Assembly (NCBI GenBank): GCA_003537495.1
Contig: DPSB01000136.1
Coordinates: 1 to 7,999 of the forward strand
Direction of reading: 5' to 3'
Source of the DNA: Cytophagales bacterium
GTDB lineage: Bacteria > Bacteroidota > Bacteroidia > Cytophagales > Cyclobacteriaceae
Length of the DNA stretch: 7,999 nucleotides
Under the pieces are notes generated by a model. It worked only from the letters and a program-made list of their open reading frames with translations. It was not told where the DNA came from and did no database searches. The position numbers and the translations under genes are program-made. This document shows positions 1 through 5,438 of this stretch, one piece after another. How positions within the stretch are numbered: position 1 is the first letter of the stretch; each line of letters opens with the position of its first letter.

Positions 1-141
1 GTGTGGGGCGATGATTCATTTTTTAATTCACGCAACCTCGATGTGTACATAACCAAACTGCGCGATTATTTAAGAGAAGATTCTTCCATTGAGATTATCA
101 CCATTAAAGGTATAGGCTATCATTTTGTGGTGGGGAATTAA
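1..141 (+). CDS. OmpR/PhoB-family response regulator, C-terminal fragment
   Basis: The open frame enters from the left edge and ends at TAA 139-141, giving 46 residues. They match the end of the winged-helix DNA-binding domain of OmpR/PhoB response regulators: a W-G-D-D-x-F loop, then S-R-N-L-D-V-Y-I-T-K-L-R-D-Y-L (the recognition helix, which contacts the DNA major groove), then I-x-I-I-T-I-K-G-I-G-Y-H-F (the C-terminal beta hairpin or wing). The receiver domain that would carry the phosphoacceptor Asp lies outside the window, as would any partner histidine kinase. The protein is presumably a cytoplasmic transcription factor of a two-component system; its targets cannot be told from here. 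The GTG at base 1 is an internal codon, not a start. The family call is secure, the specific regulator is not. Confidence 0.9.
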   Translation: MWGDDSFFNSRNLDVYITKLRDYLREDSSIEIITIKGIGYHFVVGN

Positions 142-253
142 GAGGACTTAAAGCATAAGGAAATGACAATGATCAATTTTCCTTGTACTATGTAATAAAA
201 TCAACATTCCAGATTTTTACCTAGCTTTACTGAAAGAATGATTTAGTTTATTA

Positions 254-538
254 ATGGGTAAAATATTAATTCTGGCAAACTATATTTTCCTGATTTACGG
301 AACAGATATTTATGAGAAACGAAAACACATCCATGTTACTTACACGCATCGTGGATATAAACGCGCCTGTAAGTTTTGGCTTGAGCCTGATATAACTTTG
401 GATTTAAATAAAAAAGGGGATTTTAGTGAATCAGAATTGAATGAAATAAAAAAACTGATTGTTGAGCACAAAGAAATACTAATAAGTCAACTTGAACTTT
501 TTTATTCTAATCAACCTGTTAAGGCAATAAGAAAATGA
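254..538 (+). CDS. DUF4160 domain protein, putative TA-module partner
   Basis: This 94-residue protein looks like the DUF4160 family. It has a short hydrophobic strand start (residues 4-16), the H-I-H-V motif at 25-28 (the family normally has a P-x-H-V-H-V type stretch), A-C-K-F-W-L-E-P at 38-45 matching the family's A-K-F-W-L-D-P core, and a helical tail from about residue 56 (S-E-S-E-L-N-E-I) like the family's S-x-x-E-L-x-E-I. The length is normal for the family. Its stop overlaps the next start by four bases (ATGA, 535-538), so the two are translationally coupled. DUF4160 and DUF2442 genes are recurrently paired and have been proposed as toxin-antitoxin-like; activity is inferred, not shown. 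No Shine-Dalgarno sequence is visible before the ATG. The gene is more A+T-rich than the MFS and trehalase genes, which fits horizontal acquisition. Confidence 0.8.
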   Translation: MGKILILANYIFLIYGTDIYEKRKHIHVTYTHRGYKRACKFWLEPDITLDLNKKGDFSESELNEIKKLIVEHKEILISQLELFYSNQPVKAIRK

Positions 539-768
539 CAACTACTACTTTACTTCCATCTATTAGAAATATTGAGTTTGTTAATAGCAGCATTATGTTC
601 GTTTATCTTGATAACGACCGCACGTTCATTGTGCCATTGGATAAATTTCCTACTATCAAAAAATTAACTCCTGCACAGCGGAATAGTTTTGAAATCATTG
701 ACGATACCAATTTATCGTTTCTTGACATTGACGAGGTCTACTCCGTAAGTGAGTTGATTGGTATCTAA
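535..768 (+). CDS. DUF2442 domain protein, partner of the DUF4160 gene
   Basis: This 77-residue protein fits DUF2442. Residues 22-37 form the family's strand pair (F-V-Y-L-D-N-D-R-T-F-I-V-P-L-D, compare F-x-D-G-R-x-x-x-V-D-L). Residues 44-55 (L-T-P-A-Q-R-N-S-F-E-I-I) match the hallmark A-T-P-E-Q-R-x-x-W/F-x-x-I. The C-terminus (L-D-I-D-E-V-Y-S-V-S-E-L-I) matches the usual W-P-x-L-D-E-D-I-S-V-E-x-L-L, although the usual Trp is replaced by Phe-Leu. Members of the family pair with DUF4160 proteins or carry a NadS-like fold and are listed among putative antitoxins. The ATG overlaps the upstream stop. Which protein of the pair would be toxic cannot be decided from sequence. The same A+T-rich composition as its partner suggests that they moved together. 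Confidence 0.8.
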   Translation: MTTTTLLPSIRNIEFVNSSIMFVYLDNDRTFIVPLDKFPTIKKLTPAQRNSFEIIDDTNLSFLDIDEVYSVSELIGI

Positions 769-785
769 AATTAAAACTCCAAAGG

Positions 786-802
786 CAGGTTGAAAAAACC
801 TG
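786..802 (+). other. Small stem-loop after the DUF4160/DUF2442 pair
   Basis: CAGGTT at 786-791 and AACCTG at 797-802 can form a perfect 6-bp stem with a GAAAA loop, starting 18 bases after the DUF2442 stop. No T-run follows, so it is not a standard intrinsic terminator. It could still mark the 3' end of the pair's transcript. The stem is short enough to arise by chance. Confidence 0.3.
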
Positions 803-839
803 ATGGGTAAGCGAAGATTTAAGGGTTAATCAAGTAGCT

Positions 840-857
840 TAGAGTTACCAAACTCTA
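840..857 (+). promoter_or_regulatory. Hairpin immediately before the MFS start codon
   Basis: TAGAGTT at 840-846 and AACTCTA at 851-857 are exact complements around a four-base ACCA loop. The 7-bp stem ends four bases before the MFS ATG at 862, so it covers the positions where a ribosome would bind. If it forms in mRNA it could limit initiation at the transporter gene. The palindrome is seen directly; the regulatory role is inference, and the stem is A+T-rich and only moderately stable. Confidence 0.35.
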
Positions 858-861
858 CAGC

Positions 862-2124
862 ATGTCACACTGGAAAATCAAACTCTCACTCTTTCTCAAT
901 TATTTTGTATTTGCCCTTCTGTTAAATAGTGTGGGCACTGTAATTCTGCAGGTGCAGGCCAACTATGGCGTTACCGAATCGGCTGCCAGTGTGTTGGAGG
1001 CATTTAAAGACTTAAGTATTGCAGCCGTTTCATTTCTGGTGGCGAGCTACATTACCCGCATCGGGTATAAAAATGCTATGCTGATTGCGTTGGCACTGGT
1101 AACGCTCGCCTGCATGGCTATGCCTTCGCTACCCAGTTTTACCATGACGAAAGTTTTGTTTGCTGTAGTCGGTGTTTCGTTTGCCTTAATAAAGGTGAGT
1201 GTTTATGCCACCATCGGCATTGTAACTGAAAACAAAAAAGAACATGCCAGCTTCATGAATTTTATTGAATCATTTTTTATGATCGGCATTCTTACCGGCT
1301 ATTTTATCTTCGGTGCATTTGTAGATGATGCTCAACCTCAATCTACCCGTTGGCTATCGGTATATTATTTATTGGCGGTTATCTCAGCCGTTGCATTTGT
1401 TTTATTACTCACCACAAAACTGGATGAAAGTTCCGTTCAATCCGCAGAAACAAAACCCTTGCTGCGCGAGTTTGCCGATATGATTAAGCTCGCCATCAAA
1501 CCATTGGTGCTGGTATTTATCATCAGTGCCTTTACTTATGTGTTGATTGAACAGAGCATTATGAGCTGGCTACCTACCTTCAATAATAAAGTGTTGAACC
1601 TGCCCACCACGCTGAGTATTCAAATGGCAAGTATCCTGGCAGCAGCAACAGCGCTTGGTAGATTTTCGGCTGGTATTGCGTTGCGAAAAATAAATTGGTT
1701 TGTCGTGTTAATATTGTGTTTAGTTGGTGCAGCCTTAATGGTGCTTATCGCTATTCCGTTGGCGCAATCGGCACAAGGACAAACTGTATCGGGCTGGAGT
1801 ACCGCACCGCTGGCTGCATTTGTGTTTCCGCTAATCGGTTTGTTCATCGCACCCATTTATCCGGCAATCAATTCCGTAATCTTAAGTACACTGCCTGCGC
1901 GTCAACATGGACCGATGGCCGGATTGATTGTAATCTTTTCTGCCTTGGGCGGAACAACTGGTTCTATTATCACCGGCCACATCTTTGAAGCTTACGGTGG
2001 CGAAACCGCTTTCTATTTTTCATTAGTGCCGATTACAGTGCTGGCTATTTGCCTGTTCTTCTTTAACAGGTTGCAGAAAAAATCGGAGGCGGTTATTGAG
2101 TTTGGTTCATCGGGAAGTCATTGA
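862..2124 (+). CDS. MFS transporter, probable sugar importer
   Basis: This 420-residue integral inner-membrane protein has the major facilitator layout: about six hydrophobic segments in the N-terminal half (first near residues 8-30, last near 165-184), a charged central loop at about 186-210 and about six more in the C-terminal half (last near 383-401). R-I-G-Y-K at 66-70 sits in the loop between segments 2 and 3, where MFS proteins carry their conserved basic turn. The second half contains A-P-I-Y-P-A-I-N-S-V at 330-339, reminiscent of the fucose/glucose (FHS) branch. Substrate is not readable from sequence. A cytoplasmic trehalase lies downstream on the same strand, so trehalose or a glucose-containing sugar is the best guess, probably by cation symport. 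The ATG is preceded by a hairpin rather than a visible Shine-Dalgarno sequence. The MFS call is near certain; the substrate is speculative. Confidence 0.88.
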   Translation: MSHWKIKLSLFLNYFVFALLLNSVGTVILQVQANYGVTESAASVLEAFKDLSIAAVSFLVASYITRIGYKNAMLIALALVTLACMAMPSLPSFTMTKVLFAVVGVSFALIKVSVYATIGIVTENKKEHASFMNFIESFFMIGILTGYFIFGAFVDDAQPQSTRWLSVYYLLAVISAVAFVLLLTTKLDESSVQSAETKPLLREFADMIKLAIKPLVLVFIISAFTYVLIEQSIMSWLPTFNNKVLNLPTTLSIQMASILAAATALGRFSAGIALRKINWFVVLILCLVGAALMVLIAIPLAQSAQGQTVSGWSTAPLAAFVFPLIGLFIAPIYPAINSVILSTLPARQHGPMAGLIVIFSALGGTTGSIITGHIFEAYGGETAFYFSLVPITVLAICLFFFNRLQKKSEAVIEFGSSGSH

Positions 2125-2169
2125 TTTTGTAGTAAAGAAATCAGATATTAGATTTTTAAATACCCAGCA

Positions 2170-2406
2170 ATGTCAGCGCCAGAGTTGAAATCAAAGATCA
2201 TTAGCCATGTGCAGCAATCAGAGGATGAAAATTTGCTGACCGAAATCTATAATCTTATTCAAGCTGAAGGTGATCTTAACAAAGTGTATGTATTGACAGA
2301 TTACGAAAAATCGATGGTGGAAGAAGGACTGAATGATGTTCGGGAAGGAAGGACTTATACATCTGAAAAAGCGAATGAAATTTTAAGGGAATGGTTAAAG
2401 AAGTAA
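2170..2406 (+). CDS. Antitoxin of a RelE/ParE-type toxin-antitoxin pair
   Basis: This 78-residue, charged, mainly helical protein resembles small antitoxins found next to RelE/ParE toxins in Bacteroidota. The N-terminal half (E-L-K-S-K-I-I-S-H-V, then D-E-N-L-L-T-E-I-Y-N-L-I) looks like the short helical start common to these antitoxins. The C-terminal half (L-T-D-Y-E-K-S-M-V-E-E-G-L-N-D-V-R-E-G-R at 42-61, then E-K-A-N-E-I-L-R-E-W-L) resembles the toxin-wrapping tail with its R-E-G-R-x-Y-T-S-E-K-A pattern. It would neutralise the toxin by direct binding and may autoregulate the pair. It begins 45 bases after the MFS stop, and its last 16 bases overlap the toxin gene, so the two are coupled. 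No classical helix-turn-helix or ribbon-helix-helix signature stands out, so DNA binding is uncertain. Confidence 0.75.
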   Translation: MSAPELKSKIISHVQQSEDENLLTEIYNLIQAEGDLNKVYVLTDYEKSMVEEGLNDVREGRTYTSEKANEILREWLKK

Positions 2407-2684
2407 TCTGGACAGAGAAATCTCTGCGAGATCGACTTTACATTTATCATTTTTGGTTTACACACAATCAGTCAAATACTTTTAGCGAGAAACTTGAATT
2501 ACTCTTCACCGAGAGTGCCCACTTGTTAGCAAGATTTCCACACATAGGCACAAAAACGAATATTGAAGGGGTTCGGATTAAAGTTGTCAGATCGTTTAAG
2601 ATTCTTTATCAAGTTAGTCCCGATAAAATTCTGATACTTCGAATATGGGATAGTCGTCAAGATCCTAAAACTTTGAAATTATAA
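2391..2684 (+). CDS. RelE/ParE-superfamily toxin
   Basis: This 97-residue protein has the ParE_toxin pattern: V-I-W-T-E-K-S-L-R-D at 5-14 (the usual W-T-x-x-A-x-x-D-L opening), a helical middle ending L-L-A-R-F-P-H-I-G at 45-53 (family L-x-x-F-P-x-I-G), then R-I-K-V-V-R-S-F-K-I-L-Y-Q-V at 62-75 (family R-x-x-x-V-x-x-Y-x-I-x-Y), and I-L-R-I-W-D-S-R-Q-D-P at 81-91 (family I-L-x-V-x-H-x-R-R-D-P). Members act in the cytoplasm by inhibiting gyrase (ParE) or cleaving ribosome-bound mRNA (RelE); sequence alone does not separate these here. The usual His before the final R-Q-D-P is Asp in this copy. The gene overlaps its antitoxin by 16 bases and stops three bases before the trehalase start. Confidence 0.82.
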   Translation: MVKEVIWTEKSLRDRLYIYHFWFTHNQSNTFSEKLELLFTESAHLLARFPHIGTKTNIEGVRIKVVRSFKILYQVSPDKILILRIWDSRQDPKTLKL

Positions 2685-2687
2685 ATC

Positions 2688-4181
2688 ATGTCAGTTCAGC
2701 TTGCCACCTCCCCACACACCTTGCAATCGCTCTTCGAAGCCGTGCAACTTCAAAATATTTTTGAAGATGGTAAAACATTTCCGGACTGTTTGCCAAAACG
2801 CAGCTTGGATGAAATTGCCCGCGACTATGAAGCCCAAAAAGATGTAGCCAACTTCGATCTGAAAAAATTTGTACTCCAACATTTTACGTTGCCTACCGCA
2901 CCTGCATCTCACTACAAAAGCGATCCAGAAAAAACTACTGCCCAACACATTCACGATTTATGGAATGAACTCACACGCCAACCCGATGTTGCCGGTGGCT
3001 CACTCATTCCACTGCCTCATCCTTACATTGTGCCCGGTGGGCGCTTTCGCGAGATTTATTATTGGGATAGCTTCTTCACTTTATTGGGTTTAAAAGTTTC
3101 AGGTCGCACCGACCTGATTCAACACATGGTAAAAAACTTTGCTTACCTGATTGATACGGTAGGTTATATTCCCAATGGCAACCGCACGTATTACCTCGGT
3201 CGCTCGCAACCACCCTTCTTTGCCTTGATGGTAAATGTATTGGCTGGCTTAAAGAAGAATATCCTTCCCACCTACCTGCCACAGTTGGAAAAAGAATATA
3301 ATTTCTGGATGCGCGGCTCAACCGAAGTTACTGCAACACAATCTGCCATGCATCGGGTGGTACGCATGCCCGATGGTAACTTATTGAATCGTTATTGGGA
3401 TGAGCACGATACCCCGCGACCCGAATCTTATAAAGAAGATGTGGAACTTGCCCGACATGCCATTCAAAAACCGGAGGTATTGTATCGCAACCTGCGCGCG
3501 GCCGCAGAATCCGGTTGGGATTTTAGCAGTCGGTGGTTTAAGGATGAAAATTCATTTACTACCATTCACACCACAGAAATTATTCCGGTTGACTTAAATT
3601 GTTTACTCTTCTATCTGGAGAAACTCATTTCACAAGCACATCACGAAAGTGGCAACCAAACGCAGGCTACCAAATTTTTACAACTTGCCAATGCGCGCAA
3701 GGCCGCCATTCGTACGTATTGCTGGAATGCAGAATTAAACTTTTTTGTTGATTATGATTTTGTAACTCAGCAGCAAAAACAAGCACTTACACTTGCTGCG
3801 GTGTTTCCACTTTACTTTGAGTTAGCCACACCTGAGCAAGCAATGAGTGTAGAGACCATGTTGCGCACACAGTTTTTAAAAGCCGGTGGCTTAACCACTA
3901 CGTTATTCAACAGTGGCCAGCAGTGGGATGCGCCCAACGGTTGGGCGCCTTTGCAATGGATGGCTTATTGCGGACTACGTAACTATGGTTTTGATGATCT
4001 GGCTACCGAACTCAAAATCCGGTGGCTACGAACCAATGATAAGGTTTACACCGAAACCGGAAAGATGATGGAGAAGTATAATGTTTATAGCAACCAGGCC
4101 GAAGGTGGTGGTGGCGAATATCCTAATCAAGATGGCTTTGGCTGGACGAATGGAGTTTATTTAGCAATGCAGGAGTTGTGA
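2688..4181 (+). CDS. treF: Trehalase, glycoside hydrolase family 37, cytoplasmic
   Basis: This enzyme hydrolyses alpha,alpha-trehalose to two glucose molecules with inversion. The 497-residue protein carries both trehalase signatures: P-G-G-R-F-R-E-I-Y-Y-W-D-S-F at 116-129 and Q-W-D-A-P-N-G-W-A-P at 412-421. Other active-site stretches are N-G-N-R-T-Y-Y-L-G-R-S-Q at 163-174, R-P-E-S-Y at 244-248, and the glycine-rich G-G-G-G-E-Y-P-N-Q-D-G-F-G-W at 473-486. By analogy with E. coli TreA the catalytic acid is Asp278 (in S-G-W-D-F-S-S-R-W) and the base Glu477; both are present. There is no signal peptide, so it is the cytoplasmic (TreF-like) type and needs an importer, which the MFS gene upstream could supply. 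The ATG lies three bases after the toxin stop, so expression is probably coupled. The gene looks complete. The symbol follows the E. coli cytoplasmic enzyme by analogy. Confidence 0.94.
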   Translation: MSVQLATSPHTLQSLFEAVQLQNIFEDGKTFPDCLPKRSLDEIARDYEAQKDVANFDLKKFVLQHFTLPTAPASHYKSDPEKTTAQHIHDLWNELTRQPDVAGGSLIPLPHPYIVPGGRFREIYYWDSFFTLLGLKVSGRTDLIQHMVKNFAYLIDTVGYIPNGNRTYYLGRSQPPFFALMVNVLAGLKKNILPTYLPQLEKEYNFWMRGSTEVTATQSAMHRVVRMPDGNLLNRYWDEHDTPRPESYKEDVELARHAIQKPEVLYRNLRAAAESGWDFSSRWFKDENSFTTIHTTEIIPVDLNCLLFYLEKLISQAHHESGNQTQATKFLQLANARKAAIRTYCWNAELNFFVDYDFVTQQQKQALTLAAVFPLYFELATPEQAMSVETMLRTQFLKAGGLTTTLFNSGQQWDAPNGWAPLQWMAYCGLRNYGFDDLATELKIRWLRTNDKVYTETGKMMEKYNVYSNQAEGGGGEYPNQDGFGWTNGVYLAMQEL

Positions 4182-4236
4182 CTTATTATGTGATGGTTTA
4201 TATTGAGAGAGTATATAAGCTGCTTCGTGACTTATT
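4178..4236. repeat. Ten-base direct repeat flanking the trehalase stop
   Basis: GTGACTTATT occurs at 4178-4187, where it overlaps the trehalase stop codon, and again at 4227-4236. The spacing is 49 bases. The second copy lies just before the possible cassette-like boundary of the minus-strand orphan gene. It may be a small duplication or a scar of an insertion; no copy is visible at the far side of the A+T-rich patch, so it is not a simple target-site duplication of that patch. Confidence 0.4.
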
Positions 4237-4280
4237 GGACAATCGTTGTAGGCAATTTTCATCGGACAGACTTGCGGGTC

Positions 4281-4287
4281 GTTAGAC
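4281..4287 (-). other. attC-like core heptamer at the orphan gene stop
   Basis: On the minus strand the stop codon of the orphan membrane gene sits inside GTCTAAC, which fits the RYYYAAC core of integron attC sites; the plus strand reads GTTAGAC, fitting GTTRRRY. Gene cassettes often end with such a core next to the stop. However, I find no matching second core between here and the trehalase (4182-4280), so a complete attC is not supported. Confidence 0.2.
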
Positions 4288-5169
4288 GTTATCATCGACA
4301 GTGGGACTTCGTTTGTTCCAAAGCGGACTAGACAAGAGCAAGGAAATAGCCAACCAGACAAGATATTTCACTACGTCAATTACAATTAAGAATGGGGACA
4401 TTGCTTGAAGTTGTTCCCTAAAGAAGTAACTCAAAAAATGTATATAGCTCCACCTATAGTCATTAGCTTTAACCGACATTTCTCTAAGATCACTTTGAAC
4501 CAATGTTGCTTTATCGTTCAGTCGTTTCATGTTGTCTTCAATAGCATCTTTAAATGGTTGTGCGGCTGAATAGAAGGTGGTTAGATAAGCTAAACTATTT
4601 TTTGAATAAATTTTCAATACCATATTGGGCTCCGCTCCCGGAGGCTGCAATGGATATTCGAACACGACCAGCAAACTATCATTTATTGACAGGATACCAC
4701 CACTACCTCTAACGTTATTTGCGGAATCCTTTAGATAGTTCAAAATTTGAATATCGTTATTTATGTTATTGTCAAATTCCTTGACGTGTCTTAATTCATT
4801 CTCCCTTTGGCTTTTAGTAATCTCCACATATCTGTTTTCTATTTCATCCCCAACAACGTAAACCTTAGGATTAAGGTAGTAAACCCAATAACACAAGGAG
4901 GCCAGTCCAATTTGTAGTGTAAGAAGTATGATGAGCGAAAGAATCATTCGGTTCCTTCCAAGTACTTGGACAGCATACGCGATTTTCTTGATTGTTTCTT
5001 TATATCTCAAAAATAGGACGACCAAGAATGTTATACATCCAATGCTTATCAGGATAGGCAACCCAGGACCAAGTTTTGCATACGGGTCTGGCCGATAGAT
5101 CTGAACGACTGGGAATGTTAGCGCAAAGATGATGACCAAAAACAAAACAACTTCTTGAAATCTTTTCAT
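4282..5169 (-). CDS. Unrecognised membrane protein with four predicted segments
   Basis: I do not recognise this 295-residue protein. Counting from the ATG at 5169, it has hydrophobic segments near residues 6-24, 36-55, 75-98 and 259-281. Between segments 3 and 4 is a polar region of about 160 residues, rich in Asn, Lys and Glu. It begins N-P-K-V-Y-V-V-G-D-E-I-E-N, has a possibly coiled stretch around 208-235 and includes a short proline-rich part (Y-P-L-Q-P-P-G-A-E-P). Three segments before and one after would place that region on one side of the membrane. No catalytic motif is visible. A TTG start at 5187 would add six residues; ATG is preferred because it begins directly before the basic-hydrophobic start M-K-R-F. 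The gene stands alone in an A+T-rich patch, opposite to the trehalase, and its stop lies inside GTTAGAC. Probably accessory. Confidence 0.65.
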   Translation of the reverse strand: MKRFQEVVLFLVIIFALTFPVVQIYRPDPYAKLGPGLPILISIGCITFLVVLFLRYKETIKKIAYAVQVLGRNRMILSLIILLTLQIGLASLCYWVYYLNPKVYVVGDEIENRYVEITKSQRENELRHVKEFDNNINNDIQILNYLKDSANNVRGSGGILSINDSLLVVFEYPLQPPGAEPNMVLKIYSKNSLAYLTTFYSAAQPFKDAIEDNMKRLNDKATLVQSDLREMSVKANDYRWSYIHFLSYFFREQLQAMSPFLIVIDVVKYLVWLAISLLLSSPLWNKRSPTVDDNV

Positions 5170-5240
5170 AGGTTGACGGCTAATCAAATTTAGGTGTTGT
5201 GATTCAATCGAACGAAATACTTCCTATTTTTCTTCAATGG

Positions 5241-5339
5241 ACTCACAAATCTGATTTGCTGTCATTTGCCGGAATAATTGATTCAAATTCCGCAAAGGAG
5301 ATGCAACAGGTGATAGAAGAGGGTTTCATTTACCGTTAG
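5241..5339 (+). pseudogene. C-terminal remnant of a small antitoxin-like gene
   Basis: This plus-strand frame reads K-S-D-L-L-S-F-A-G-I-I-D-S-N-S-A-K-E-M-Q-Q-V-I-E-E-G, then F-I-Y-R and TAG at 5337-5339. It resembles the C-terminal part of short Bacteroidota antitoxins (about 75-85 residues), whose tail has a F-A-G-x-I/L-x-x-x-x-A-x-x-M-x-x-A/V-I-E-E-G core usually followed by Cys and an acidic I-D-x-x-x-W ending. Here that ending is replaced by four unrelated residues and the frame stops inside the sequence where the palindromes begin (CCGTTAGGT). There is no convincing start: the frame opens after TAA at 5181-5183 and the residues before 5241 do not look antitoxin-like, so the N-terminus is also lost. 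The partner toxin is absent. Recognition is by recalled pattern, not alignment. Confidence 0.5.
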
Positions 5340-5381
5340 GTCTACAGACCTCAATTGCTGTCAGGTCTTCCGACCTGACAG
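5338..5381. repeat. Tandem palindromes, REP-like element
   Basis: Two inverted repeats lie seven bases apart. The first, AGGTCT-AC-AGACCT at 5338-5351, has 6-bp arms. The second, CTGTCAGGTC at 5358-5367 with GACCTGACAG at 5372-5381, has perfect 10-bp arms and a TTCC loop. Both share the AGGTC/GACCT core, so they look like parts of one dispersed repeat of the type seen between Bacteroidota genes. The element lies beyond the 3' end of the minus-strand phosphodiesterase and could protect or end that transcript, but no T-run directly follows either arm. Its left end coincides with the break in the antitoxin-like remnant. Confidence 0.65.
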
Positions 5382-5438
5382 ACCAAACTATATTTTTGCA
5401 TGCACCGTGATTTCGATTGAAGTTGAAATCAAATTGTA

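Larger units (their letters stand above)
5188..5438. other. Gene-poor interval with degraded content
   Basis: No intact gene is visible. The interval holds the antitoxin-like remnant, the tandem palindromes and, at 5408-5431, a weak 7-bp inverted repeat (TGATTTC with GAAATCA, ten-base loop) just past the phosphodiesterase stop. The rest is A+T-rich without recognisable promoters. It looks like a recombination-prone junction rather than a regulatory region. Confidence 0.5.

Noticed and set aside
142..253. Promoter for the DUF4160/DUF2442 pair
   Set aside because: The stretch is A+T-rich but I found no -33/-7 pair convincing enough to place.
1620..1856. Minus-strand open frame inside the MFS gene
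   Set aside because: It lies wholly within a well-supported transporter gene and has no family-like motifs; it is a shadow of that coding frame.
1695..1988. Plus-strand frame in another phase inside the MFS gene
   Set aside because: Cys- and Arg-rich translation with no recognisable domain, fully inside the transporter.
4182..4280. Complete integron attC site
   Set aside because: Only one core heptamer is found; no complementary second core or paired L boxes are visible.
4161..4361. Minus-strand 66-residue frame between trehalase and the orphan gene
   Set aside because: It overlaps both the trehalase end and the orphan gene in a different phase, and the translation has no recognisable pattern.
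5338..5381. Palindromes as an intrinsic terminator
   Set aside because: The stems are strong, but no T-run follows directly on either strand; the nearest T5 on the plus strand is more than ten bases away. A REP-like repeat fits better.
5338..5381. CRISPR array
   Set aside because: Only two short palindromes with a shared core and no spacer-sized regular intervals; no cas genes nearby.
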